DNA of 19,452 nucleotides from Dehalococcoidia bacterium (GTDB lineage: Bacteria > Chloroflexota > Dehalococcoidia > Dehalococcoidales > RBG-16-60-22). The stretch is taken from the NCBI GenBank assembly GCA_030615655.1, contig JAUWYU010000012.1, positions 1 to 19,452 of the forward strand. Reading direction: 5' to 3'. The translations under genes were made by a program, and so were the position numbers. The number at the start of each line of letters is the position of its first letter. Position 1 is the first letter of the stretch. The notes below the pieces were generated by a model. That model worked only from the letters and a program-made list of their open reading frames with translations, did not search any database and was not told the DNA's origin. Positions 5,056 through 12,475 of this stretch are shown piece after piece.

Positions 5056-6789
5056 CTAATAATAGAAGGCAGTCCTCCTGCCAAGCCAGTAGCCGATGCC
5101 GAAGATGATTACAGCCCCGATACCGAGCAGCGTGTATAGCGCCCATCTGGGGAAGGAGAAGGGAGTGGACATATAGAATTCGCCGGCACCTGTCCACTGG
5201 CCTTCATTGGAGGCAGCATCAACAGCCCTTGTTCTCCAGTAGAAGGCGGTTTCCAGGCCGGCCAGTTCAAGCTCCTCCATTTCGGTCAGGGTGTATTCTG
5301 AAGCTTCAAGCTCTGTTATGTTAAATATTATGAAGCTGTCTGTAAAGTCCTCATCAGATGCAATCTGAAGGGAGTAGGTGACCGGGGAACTTTCATCGAG
5401 AACATCGTTCCAGTCGAAAGTTACCGGTGATTCTACTTTAGCCCCCATGCGCGGGAGGAGGGGTGGTGGTGTCGGGGGCGGTGTTGATTCCACGGTAAAG
5501 GTGACCTGACCGGTATTAGTGCCGTCGCTGGCAATAATGATATGGTCACCATATTTGCTTGCCGGCGCTTTAAAGGTGACCACAATCATTCCGTAAGTAT
5601 CGCTGGTTGCTGTGGCTACTTCTGTATCGTCATAGGTTAGCGTCACTGTAGTATCGGGGGTAAAACCGGCAGCGCTTATTACGATAACTGAACCAATGGC
5701 GTTACCCAAAGGGGCGATTTGAATGGTAGCGGGTGTGGGTTCAACCGGTTCGGGTTCAACCGGTTCGGGTTCAACCGGTTCATCGGGTTCAACCGGTTCG
5801 GGTTCGTCCGGTGGCGTGGGGTCCGGTGGGGGAGGGACATTAAGGGTGAAGCTGGCGGTGTCAAAATTAAAGTCTTCATCCTCGGCTTCAATAGTGTAGA
5901 CACCGGCGGTCAGTCCCTCCGGCACAAGGAAGGAAGTGTTGAAGCTACCTTGCCTATCCATAATGTCTAAAGCAACCTGGCTGTTATTGAAGTAGACGTA
6001 TACTTCTTTGGGTCTTCTGGCGAAGCCGGTGCCGCTTATGGTTACCTCAGTGCCGGCTTCCCCCGACTGCGGTGAAATGATGATATCCGACTCGACGGTG
6101 AAATCGGCCTCAACTTCAACCGTGCCTACGATAACCTTAATGACCTGAGCGCCTGCGTCACTTTCCGGAACAAAGATATCTGAGGAAAACTCACCGCTGC
6201 TGTCAGTCTCATCATCACCGTCTTCTATATCGACCTCATCACCATCGAATTCAATGATAATTTCCTCATCAGCGGCAAAGCCCTCACCGGTTATTTCCAC
6301 CAGAGTATCTACCGGGCCTTTATCAGGGTCAATGGAAATTTCACCACTAATACCACCGGTAACGGTAAAGGTAGCTGTATTGAGTATCAAGAGAGATGTA
6401 GCGGGCTGGCAGACGTAAAGATAGTGAGTTCCCGGAGCGACAGCAGTGGTGTCGTTGAATGTGGTGGGTACGTTGAAGGTAGCGACGAACGTACCGGTGG
6501 TGCCGGTTGTAATACCAGATAAAACAGTTCTATATCTGGTTACATGAGTACCTATAGATTGACCGGCAGAGGCTAGTTGGTCTGAGAAATATATGACGAC
6601 ACCGTCTGCGGGGTTTGTCGTGGGTATAAAGGCGGTACCGGAGACAGTGATGGTATCACCGATTTCGCCCTGGGCAGGTAGAAGTAGAATATCATACCAG
6701 GCATGCGCCGGCGCGGCCGGTACGGCAATCATTAGCAGGGATAGGATAAGGGCTATACCGAGTACTCTGATAATTTTTGCGTATTTCAT
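5056..6789 (-). CDS. Secreted, membrane-anchored multi-domain TIG/IPT and FN3-like surface protein
   Basis: The protein has 577 residues. A signal peptide ends near AHA30. Four Ig-like TIG/IPT-type repeats follow at about 31-145, 148-237, 238-318 and 355-435, marked by recurring G-x-x-G-x-x-V-x-I-S/T-G-x-G-F. Between repeats 3 and 4 is a Pro/Glu linker (319-353) built of EPVEP units. A fibronectin-III-like domain follows (450-540, with FYWRTRAVDAASNEGQW), then FSFPRWALYTL, a membrane helix (549-568) and a short basic tail. The domain order predicts an exported stalk held in the membrane by its C-terminus, for adhesion or cell-envelope architecture. Repeat 2 is acidic (DGDDETDSS) and could bind calcium. 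It lies 24 bases downstream of its 623-residue paralogue and ends the minus-strand operon. The role is inferred from architecture; no enzyme domain is seen. Confidence 0.85.
   Translation of the reverse strand: MKYAKIIRVLGIALILSLLMIAVPAAPAHAWYDILLLPAQGEIGDTITVSGTAFIPTTNPADGVVIYFSDQLASAGQSIGTHVTRYRTVLSGITTGTTGTFVATFNVPTTFNDTTAVAPGTHYLYVCQPATSLLILNTATFTVTGGISGEISIDPDKGPVDTLVEITGEGFAADEEIIIEFDGDEVDIEDGDDETDSSGEFSSDIFVPESDAGAQVIKVIVGTVEVEADFTVESDIIISPQSGEAGTEVTISGTGFARRPKEVYVYFNNSQVALDIMDRQGSFNTSFLVPEGLTAGVYTIEAEDEDFNFDTASFTLNVPPPPDPTPPDEPEPVEPDEPVEPEPVEPEPVEPTPATIQIAPLGNAIGSVIVISAAGFTPDTTVTLTYDDTEVATATSDTYGMIVVTFKAPASKYGDHIIIASDGTNTGQVTFTVESTPPPTPPPLLPRMGAKVESPVTFDWNDVLDESSPVTYSLQIASDEDFTDSFIIFNITELEASEYTLTEMEELELAGLETAFYWRTRAVDAASNEGQWTGAGEFYMSTPFSFPRWALYTLLGIGAVIIFGIGYWLGRRTAFYY
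5737..5799. repeat. 15-bp tandem repeat encoding EPVEP
   Basis: The 15-bp unit GGGTTCAACCGGTTC occurs at 5737-5751, 5752-5766, 5767-5781 and, after a 3-base ATC interruption, 5785-5799. Read on the minus strand it encodes the Pro/Glu linker of the TIG protein. All copies are identical, so it can expand or shrink by slippage without breaking the frame. Confidence 0.9.
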
Positions 6790-6813
6790 TTTAACCTCCA
6801 GGTTTGAATAAAT

Positions 6814-8685
6814 TTAGTCCGGCGGGTTGAAGGCGGTTTGTCTACCGACCCGGAAAGCGATGAAACCAACAATAATGACTCCAATGCTTATCAGGGTGTA
6901 GGTTGCCCAGCCAGGGAAGGAAAATGAGGAATCGAGATAGAACGAGGCAGGGGGTGACCACTCGCTTTCGTTATTGGCGCTGTCCGTGGCTTTGACCCTC
7001 CAGTAGTAAGGTTCTGCCTTTTTGAATAATTCCAGTTCAGCTTCTTCGAACAGGAGATATTCGGAATCAGCCATTCCCAGCTTCTCCAGCACGATAGAGG
7101 TAAAATTGAGGTCCGTGGTAATCTGGAGGGTGTAGGTTATCGGCGGACTGAGGCTGGTAACGTCCTGCCAGTAGAAAAATATGGGAGTTTCCGAAGGGCC
7201 ATCCGAAGCGGGGTGGAGCAATGCCGGTGGTGGCGGTGCGCTTATATAGAAGGACCACGGGGCGGACCACTCGCTCTCGTTGCTGGCGCTATCTATGGCC
7301 TTGACTCGCCAGAAATAGAGGGCCTGTTTTGCAGTTGCGGCCAGCCGTTCAGCCTCCGTGAGGGAATATTCGGAGTCGGTCAGGCCTTCTTTTTCCAGCA
7401 CCAGGGTGGAGAAATTACGGTCGGAAGCGACCTGCAGGTTATAGGCTACGGGCAGGCTGGGGTCAGTAACGTCCCGCCAGTCCAGATAGGCCTGGGAGCT
7501 GGTCTCGCTGCTGTCAGAGGGCAACAGCAGGTCCGGTACCGGAGGTGCTTCTGATTCTACGGCGAAGGCAAACATCCTGGTGGAGGTACCGTCGCTGATA
7601 GTGATTATGTGGTCGCCGCCAGTACTGAGGGGGACGTCAAAGGTAGCGGTGAAAGCACCGTTATTGTCGGCGGTAGCTGTGGCGATGGAAAGGTTATCAT
7701 ACTCAACAGTGACGGTTTGTCCAGCTTCAAAGCCGGTGCCCCGGACGGTGAGCGTGGAACCGACGGAACCCGTGGACTGATTCAGGCTGGCCCCGGCGGT
7801 GGTGGTGAACTGAGTTTTATCCAGGTTGCCGAGTTCATCCAGGGCTTTTACGTCATAGATAGCGGAGTTCACCTGTGGTATGTTGAATTCAACATCAAAA
7901 TTACCGTATTCGTCAGTGCTGAGCGTGGCTACCGTATATATGCCGAAGTGTATATTAACCTGACTTCGATAGCCAAAGCCAGTGCCGCTGACCGTCAACA
8001 GGTCTCCGGGGCTGCCGGAGGCAAGGTTGAGCATTATTTCGGGGATAACCTCGAACTCAGTTTCCGCCGAGTCGCCCTCGGCGTTTTCCGCGGCAATCCT
8101 GTGCTTACCGGCCGTGCTGGTGGGGATAGTGAAGTGGTAGCTGAACTCACCAGCGGGGGAGGCAACTTCAGTACCGAGCTTCTCTCTTATTATATTATAG
8201 TAATAGATGGTTACGGTTCTGCCGGCGTGGAAACCGCTGCCGCTAATGGTAACTTCGGTGCCGACGGGACCGTCGAGTACATCCAGCTCGATTTCGGCTT
8301 CTTCGATGATAAAGAAGTTCTCCGCCAGGAATGAAGTGGAGCCGGCCTCGCTTCTTACCCTGACCCAGTGTCGCCCCGGTTCGGAACCAGTGGGGACAAT
8401 GAAGTGGGTGGTAAAAGTTCCCGTGTCCGGGATCTCGATCGGACTGTTGTCTATCTCCATATCATCAAAAAATATGTAGACGTTGTCGCCCTTGTAGGAG
8501 TCAAATACCGTGCCGGATACAGTTACCGTTGTTCCCGGGACTCCGGTGGTTGGGGTTAAGGTAACTACCGGCGCCGCCAGGGCTGGCACGCTCAGTATGA
8601 GCACGGCGAGCAATGGTAATGCTACGGCGAGCGGGAGGAGACTTTTATGGTATTTTGCGAAACAACCTGTTATTTTCATGCTCAC
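6814..8685 (-). CDS. Secreted, membrane-anchored TIG/IPT and double FN3-like surface protein
   Basis: The protein has 623 residues and is a paralogue of the downstream 577-residue protein. An N-terminal signal sequence ends near ALA37. Four TIG/IPT-type repeats (about 38-127, 128-215, 216-296, 297-378) carry the G-x-x-G-x-x-x-T-V-x-G-x-G-F pattern. Two FN3-like domains follow (383-480 and 485-585), each with YFWRVKA or YYWRVKA and SASNESEWS or SANNESEWS. The C-terminus is FSFPGWATYTL, a membrane helix (about 594-614) and GRQTAF. It has one FN3-like domain more than its paralogue and no Pro/Glu linker. The start at 8685 has AGGGGGGTGA upstream; an ATG two codons later is also possible. It follows the HTH gene by 62 bases, so the promoter at 9001-9029 probably serves the whole operon. 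The likely role is adhesion or surface structure. Confidence 0.85.
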   Translation of the reverse strand: MSMKITGCFAKYHKSLLPLAVALPLLAVLILSVPALAAPVVTLTPTTGVPGTTVTVSGTVFDSYKGDNVYIFFDDMEIDNSPIEIPDTGTFTTHFIVPTGSEPGRHWVRVRSEAGSTSFLAENFFIIEEAEIELDVLDGPVGTEVTISGSGFHAGRTVTIYYYNIIREKLGTEVASPAGEFSYHFTIPTSTAGKHRIAAENAEGDSAETEFEVIPEIMLNLASGSPGDLLTVSGTGFGYRSQVNIHFGIYTVATLSTDEYGNFDVEFNIPQVNSAIYDVKALDELGNLDKTQFTTTAGASLNQSTGSVGSTLTVRGTGFEAGQTVTVEYDNLSIATATADNNGAFTATFDVPLSTGGDHIITISDGTSTRMFAFAVESEAPPVPDLLLPSDSSETSSQAYLDWRDVTDPSLPVAYNLQVASDRNFSTLVLEKEGLTDSEYSLTEAERLAATAKQALYFWRVKAIDSASNESEWSAPWSFYISAPPPPALLHPASDGPSETPIFFYWQDVTSLSPPITYTLQITTDLNFTSIVLEKLGMADSEYLLFEEAELELFKKAEPYYWRVKATDSANNESEWSPPASFYLDSSFSFPGWATYTLISIGVIIVGFIAFRVGRQTAFNPPD

Positions 8686-8747
8686 CCCCCTGTGGAGGAG
8701 AGAAGATTTGTTTCAGAGTGCTGCTGGCTTCCCTATGTTGCCTCCTT

Positions 8748-8954
8748 CTATCCGAATAGTCTTTTCCGGGCACCGGGACTTGGATTGTAGGTCCCGGCGA
8801 AGTTATCCAGGGTATCCTTATTGATAAGCCAGGTATTATGAATCTTGTGAGCCGGCAGGTCTCCCTGACGGCACAGGCGCTTCACCGTTTCCGGATGAAC
8901 CTTCAGACGGCGGCTGGCTTCTATCACATTAAGATAATTATCCCAAATCGGCAT
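8748..8954 (-). CDS. Small excisionase/MerR-type helix-turn-helix protein
   Basis: The protein has 68 residues and is essentially one winged HTH of the excisionase-family type (HTH_17): NYLNVIEASRRLKVHPETVKRLCRQGDLPAHKIHNTWLI. The helix 'VIEASRRLKVHPETVKRLCRQGDLPAHKI' region (here residues about 10-38) carries the recognition helix, and the W-x-I strand forms the wing, followed by KDTLDNF. Such proteins bind DNA as excision factors or local regulators. AAGAGG lies five bases before the ATG. Its promoter carries a perfect palindrome over the predicted start point, so autoregulation is likely. It is first in an operon with the two TIG proteins and divergent from the capsid module, so it could set the balance between them. 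No integrase is present, which makes a regulator more likely than an excisionase. Confidence 0.8.
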   Translation of the reverse strand: MPIWDNYLNVIEASRRLKVHPETVKRLCRQGDLPAHKIHNTWLINKDTLDNFAGTYNPSPGARKRLFG

Positions 8955-8983
8955 GATATCCTCTTAATAGTAGATTTTTAAAT

Positions 8984-9002
8984 ATTGCTTTATCAAAGCA
9001 AT
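8984..9002. promoter_or_regulatory. Perfect palindrome, probable operator of the HTH operon
   Basis: ATTGCTTT and AAAGCAAT are perfect 8-base arms around ATC. The site overlaps the last bases of the minus-strand -10 and covers the predicted transcription start, a classic repressor position. It is not followed by a T-run in either direction, which argues against a terminator. A weaker element, CACT-CCGA-AGTG, sits in the promoter spacer at 9008-9019. Confidence 0.65.
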
Positions 9003-9029
9003 TGTAACACTCCGAAGTGCTTTTGTCAA
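9001..9029 (-). promoter_or_regulatory. Sigma-70-type promoter of the HTH/TIG operon
   Basis: On the minus strand a consensus TTGACA (9024-9029) is followed after exactly 17 bases by TACAAT (9001-9006). The predicted start is near 8994, about 40 bases before the HTH gene ATG. Confidence 0.85.
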
Positions 9030-9071
9030 GACGTGGCGGGTTATTGGCGATAAAAATATGACAAAAATCTA

Positions 9072-9100
9072 TTGACTAAATAGTACAAATGTTCTATTAT
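9072..9100 (+). promoter_or_regulatory. Sigma-70-type promoter of the structural module
   Basis: TTGACT (9072-9077) is followed after 17 bases by TATTAT (9095-9100). It lies 28 bases before the first structural-module gene and is divergent from the HTH operon promoter, with 42 bases between the two -35 boxes. Confidence 0.85.
9081..9096. promoter_or_regulatory. LexA-like SOS box inside the promoter
   Basis: TAGTACAAATGTTCTA fills most of the promoter spacer and is an inverted repeat with one mismatch (TAGTAC against TAGAAC). It fits the RGTACNNNDGTWCB form of LexA box known from cyanobacteria and is one base from the GAACNNNNGTTC core of Gram-positive boxes. Binding here would block polymerase. 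The LexA specificity of this host is not known, so another dimeric repressor is possible. Confidence 0.5.
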
Positions 9101-9128
9101 GTATCTGTTTGGTTTTTAGGGGTTAGCT

Positions 9129-9527
9129 ATGAAACTGGTGACGAGTGAGATTAGCGGTAGTGAACCAGAGCTGGAGAAGGAAGGAGCCGCCAAGGGTGAA
9201 TCAGATTTACAGCCGGAATACTGCCACTATCGAGATGAGGGGTGTGAGTTTGCTGATTCCTGTCTTAACTGTCCATTTCCGCAGTGTCTCTACGACGAGC
9301 CGAGGGGAAGACAGCGCTGGCTGAAAGAGCTGCGTAATAAGGAGATAAACAGGCTGTTTGCCGGTGGTTGGGGGACGAAAGAACTGGGATTGATGTTCGG
9401 CCTCAGCCAGAGAACGATACAGAGGGGGTTGAAGAGCCCTTCACATAGTGAAGGACCTGTTCTGTCCTCAAAGAGCCAGAGAGAAGGGGAGAAATTGAAT
9501 AAAGGAGAAAGAGATATAGATGAATGA
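9129..9527 (+). CDS. Cys-cluster and helix-turn-helix protein at the head of the structural module
   Basis: The protein has 132 residues. Residues about 35-58 contain five cysteines in YCHYRDEGCEFADSC and NCPFPQC, probably a small zinc or metal site. Residues about 68-95 (KEINRLFAGGWGTKELGLMFGLSQRTIQRGL) read as an HTH with turn and recognition helix. The termini are charged and probably disordered. It is the first gene behind the promoter at 9072-9100 and overlaps the portal gene by eight bases, so the two are translationally coupled. A DNA-binding protein directly ahead of a portal could be the small terminase subunit or a late-gene regulator. Neither is shown by a family motif I recognise. 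The start is supported by spacing from the promoter; the ribosome site (AGGGGT) is weak. Confidence 0.75.
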   Translation: MKLVTSEISGSEPELEKEGAAKGESDLQPEYCHYRDEGCEFADSCLNCPFPQCLYDEPRGRQRWLKELRNKEINRLFAGGWGTKELGLMFGLSQRTIQRGLKSPSHSEGPVLSSKSQREGEKLNKGERDIDE

Positions 9528-10905
9528 AGCGATTCCTTCACGGTTGGCCCGTCTGGACCTGGACAGGATGAAGGGCTATAAAGAGTTCCTCGATTTCTAC
9601 TATGGCCGTCAGTGGGAGGGCCGCGAGAGGCGCAGCGAAAGGCGCTTGATTTTTAACTATGCCAAGGTCTTTGTGGAGAAGATAGCATCGTACCTGATGA
9701 CGGGCATTAACTTTGCCGTTGACCCCGTTGAAGATTCGGATGAGGCTAGAGTCAGAGCCAGAAAGGCAGAGTCGGCCCTGTACCAGGTCTATGAGGGTGA
9801 ACATTTAGAGCAGCTGGACCTTGAGACAGAAATCGATTGTGCCGTGCTGGGTGATGCCTGCTATAAGGTTATCTGGGATACCGTCGAGAAGAGGGTCAGG
9901 GTAACGGCGCCCGATGTGCAGGGTGTTTACGCCTGGTGTTCGGGAGACGATATCTCGCGGGTGTGGCGAATAGCCTCCAGGTACAGGCTGTCAGCCGAGG
10001 AGGCCGAGCTCATCTACGGGGTTAAGCCGAAGGACAAGACGGCGACCATCGTGGAGCTGTGGACGGACCGGGATTTTGAGATGTACCTGGATAATATCCT
10101 GATGGAGGCGAAGCCCAATCCCTACGGTTTTATCCCATTTATTATCTTCCCCAATCTTCGCGAGCCTAAGAAGTTCTGGGGTATCTCCGATTTGCCACAG
10201 ATAATGGAGTCGCAGAGGGAGCTGAATCGAGCTATGAGCCAGCTGTCGCGCATACTCGAATTATCCGGGAATCCCATTGCCGTCCTGGAGAACGTGGAGG
10301 AGTCAGAGGACATCGCCATCAGGCCGGGGGCGGTGTGGAATATTCCCGAAGACGCTAAAGCCTATCTACTCGACCTGCTGCAGGGCGGCGGTGTCAACCT
10401 ACATATTAATTATATAGACCTTGTTTACCGCGCCCTGCATGATTTATCGGAGTCGCCGAGGTCTGCCTTCGGCGGCATTGAGAGGGACTTATCCGGGGTG
10501 GCCCTTGAGATCGAGCTGCAGCCGCTGCTGCAGAAGGTAAGAAGGAAGAGAATCATCAGGGCCGCCGCTTACAATCGCCGCAATGAGATGATTCTCAAGC
10601 TTCTGGAGAAATACCGGGGTGAGGACTTCGGGGATAATCATTTGCGGGTAATCTGGGGGCCGGTGCTGCCCAAGGATATGGCGAGAAAGGTGAGCAGCGA
10701 GCAGGTCCTGGTGCAGATGGGAATACACTCCCGGAGGACGGCCATGAATGAGGTCGGCGTCATGGACCCCGACGGCGAGTTCGAGAGGTGGCTGGAGGAG
10801 AGGGAGTCTATTCTCAGGATGAATAAAGAGCTTAACGCTAAATCTGCCAGGAATAGGGCGAGAGAGGGAGCTTTAGTAAACCAGGCGGAAGGCGTTGAGG
10901 AGTAA
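9520..10905 (+). CDS. Phage portal protein, SPP1 gp6-like
   Basis: The protein has 461 residues, the usual length for SPP1-type portals. The portal is the dodecameric ring at one capsid vertex through which DNA is packaged and ejected. The N-terminus has the typical FYYGRQWEGRERRSERRLIFNYAKVFVEKIASYLMTG sequence. Next come an acidic wing (ALYQVYEGEHLEQLDLETEIDCAVLGDACYKVIWD), the central NPYGFIPFIIFPNLREPKKFWGISDL region and QRELNRAMSQLSRILELSGNP, which precedes the tunnel-helix region. The C-terminus is charged (MNKELNAKSARNRAREGA). Its partner is a terminase, and the only one visible is at the left edge of the window. The start overlaps the end of the Cys-cluster/HTH gene, with AAAGGAG upstream. 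The gene is intact. Confidence 0.9.
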   Translation: MNEAIPSRLARLDLDRMKGYKEFLDFYYGRQWEGRERRSERRLIFNYAKVFVEKIASYLMTGINFAVDPVEDSDEARVRARKAESALYQVYEGEHLEQLDLETEIDCAVLGDACYKVIWDTVEKRVRVTAPDVQGVYAWCSGDDISRVWRIASRYRLSAEEAELIYGVKPKDKTATIVELWTDRDFEMYLDNILMEAKPNPYGFIPFIIFPNLREPKKFWGISDLPQIMESQRELNRAMSQLSRILELSGNPIAVLENVEESEDIAIRPGAVWNIPEDAKAYLLDLLQGGGVNLHINYIDLVYRALHDLSESPRSAFGGIERDLSGVALEIELQPLLQKVRRKRIIRAAAYNRRNEMILKLLEKYRGEDFGDNHLRVIWGPVLPKDMARKVSSEQVLVQMGIHSRRTAMNEVGVMDPDGEFERWLEERESILRMNKELNAKSARNRAREGALVNQAEGVEE

Positions 10906-10920
10906 TCAGCAGGAGGGATG

Positions 10921-11415
10921 ATGGTAACGGAGAAAGAGCGAGAGAAGGTCGATGAGGTTGAGGTCGCCGGGGATGAGTTTGATGGTCTCAAACAGGAGAA
11001 CGAAGCCCTTTCCCGCGAGCTTAAGTCCAGGGATACCAGGATTCTTCAGCTTGAGCAGGCGCTGGCCGACAAGGATGGCGAAATAGCCGACCTGAAACAG
11101 GCTTTACATGAGGCGAAGCAGACACTGGATGAACTCGGCAAGGCTCTGCCTCAGGCGGTAGCCGCCTATAAGGAGCTCGTGGTTCAGGTGAATCCGGGCG
11201 TGCTTGCCGAGCTAATAACCGGGGATACCATCGAGGAGGTAAACGAGTCTCTGAAGAATGCCCGGGCTCTTATGGAAAGGGTGCGGCAGGAGATGGAGGC
11301 GGAGGCCTCGAAGACAAGGATACCGGCGGGGGCTCCGCAAAGGGCACCGCTGGACCTGTCGGCTCTCTCCCCCCGGGAAAAGATTCAGTACGGGATAGGA
11401 GGTTCTTCGCAATAA
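10921..11415 (+). CDS. Coiled-coil protein, probable capsid scaffold
   Basis: About 164 residues. Residues about 20-75 form a strong coiled coil (GLKQENEALSRELKSRDTRILQLEQALADKDGEIADLKQAL). A helical region follows (AYKELVVQVNPGVLAELITGDTIEEVNESLKNARALMERVRQEM), then a Pro-rich tail ending LSPREKIQYGIGG. Its position between portal and major capsid, its small size and its charged coiled coil are typical of scaffolding proteins, which template the procapsid and then leave. No protease domain is visible, so any maturation protease is elsewhere or absent. AGGAGGG sits just upstream; the ATG at 10921 has better spacing than the one at 10918. The function is inferred from gene order and physical character. 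Confidence 0.75.
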   Translation: MVTEKEREKVDEVEVAGDEFDGLKQENEALSRELKSRDTRILQLEQALADKDGEIADLKQALHEAKQTLDELGKALPQAVAAYKELVVQVNPGVLAELITGDTIEEVNESLKNARALMERVRQEMEAEASKTRIPAGAPQRAPLDLSALSPREKIQYGIGGSSQ

Positions 11416-11485
11416 CAATGTGCAGAACCATATCAACCAAATGCGAACAGAACCGGAAATTTAATATGTGCGAGGTGAAATAAAA

Positions 11486-12406
11486 ATGGCATTAACTTTA
11501 GCAGAGGCAGCCAAGCTATCCAACGATATGCTGCTGCAGGGGGTGGTGGAGACCATCGTTAAGGACTCAACGGTCCTGCAGAGGCTGCCGTTTATTGAAA
11601 TCGTAGGTAATGGCCTGACCTACAATCAGGAGAAGACCCTGCCGAGCATCGACTTTTACGATGTCGGCGATGAGTGGGCTGAGTCAACACCGACCTTTGA
11701 GCAGATAACGGCCAACCTGAAAATCATGGGCGGCGATGCCGATGTCGATAATTTTCTCAAGTCCACCCGCAGTAACATCCAGGACCTGGAGGCGGCTGTT
11801 ATTGAACTGAAGGCCAAGGCACTCCGGGATAAATTTGAGGAAATGTTTATCTACGGAGATGCCACCACCAGCCCCAAGCAATTCGACGGTCTGAGATTGC
11901 TGATTGATACCGAATCTGCCGGCGACCAGGTCATCGCTATGAGCGATACCGGAGCTACGCTTACGCTGGCCAAGCTGGACGAGCTTATCGATGCTGTCAA
12001 GGGCGGCAAGCCGGATATGCTGCTGATGAGCCGCCGCTCCCGGCGCAAGCTCAATGCCCTTGTCAGGGCGGCCGGCGGCATGATCGAGACCGACCGGGAC
12101 CAGTGGGGCAACTTTATCCAGCTCTGGGACAGTGTGCCTATTGGCGTTAATGACTGGATTCTGGACACCCATACCGTCAGCGGCGGTGTTGAGACCGGTA
12201 CGACAGGGGGCACCTGCTCCGGCATATATGCCATTCAGCTGGGTGAAGGGGCTGTCTGCGGCCTGACCAGTCCGGGGCACCTGCAGGCAGAGCCGGTGGG
12301 TCCGCTGGAGAACAAGGACGCGTCAAGGACTAGGGTTAAGTGGTACGTGTCACTGGCACTGTTCAGCTCGATTAAGGCGGCAGCCCTCATCGGCGTCAAG
12401 GATTAG
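11486..12406 (+). CDS. Major capsid protein, HK97-type fold
   Basis: The protein has 306 residues, the usual size of a major capsid protein without a cleaved N-terminal delta domain. Features typical of these families are the N-terminal helix (MALTLAEAAKLSNDMLLQGVVETIVKDS), the QRLPFIEIVGNGLTY and LPSIDFYDVGDEW segment of the E-loop region, and the spine-helix stretch LEAAVIELKAKALRDKFEEMFIYGD followed by FDGLRLLI. The P-domain core PDMLLMSRRSRRKLNALVR comes next. It follows the scaffold candidate in the canonical order. I chose the ATG at 11486 because GAGGTGA lies at 11472-11478; the in-frame GTG at 11468 would place that site inside the gene. The gene is intact. Confidence 0.85.
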   Translation: MALTLAEAAKLSNDMLLQGVVETIVKDSTVLQRLPFIEIVGNGLTYNQEKTLPSIDFYDVGDEWAESTPTFEQITANLKIMGGDADVDNFLKSTRSNIQDLEAAVIELKAKALRDKFEEMFIYGDATTSPKQFDGLRLLIDTESAGDQVIAMSDTGATLTLAKLDELIDAVKGGKPDMLLMSRRSRRKLNALVRAAGGMIETDRDQWGNFIQLWDSVPIGVNDWILDTHTVSGGVETGTTGGTCSGIYAIQLGEGAVCGLTSPGHLQAEPVGPLENKDASRTRVKWYVSLALFSSIKAAALIGVKD

Positions 12407-12436
12407 ACTTTACATAAATAGATAAATTATTAAAGG

Positions 12437-12458
12437 GGGAGGGGGACCTGCCCCTCCC
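12437..12458 (+). other. G/C hairpin between the capsid gene and the next gene
   Basis: GGGAGGGG (12437-12444) pairs with CCCCTCCC (12451-12458) around GACCTG. No T-run follows; the next gene's strong ribosome site begins within ten bases. It may protect the abundant capsid mRNA at its 3' end or reduce read-through. Confidence 0.6.
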
Positions 12459-12475
12459 TCTACAGGAGGTAGATA

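Noticed and set aside
5737..5799. CRISPR-like repeat
   Set aside because: The units are 15 bp, directly adjacent and without spacers, and they encode a Pro/Glu linker in frame.
7609..8334. 241-codon plus-strand open frame inside the 623-residue TIG gene
   Set aside because: It is antisense to a clear multi-domain gene with signal peptide and anchor, and its translation shows no family features or ribosome site.
8984..9002. Rho-independent terminator
   Set aside because: No T-run follows in either direction and the palindrome sits on a promoter start site, which fits an operator better.
11684..12280. 198-codon minus-strand open frame opposite the capsid gene
   Set aside because: The capsid protein is clearly the coding product; this frame is a composition shadow.
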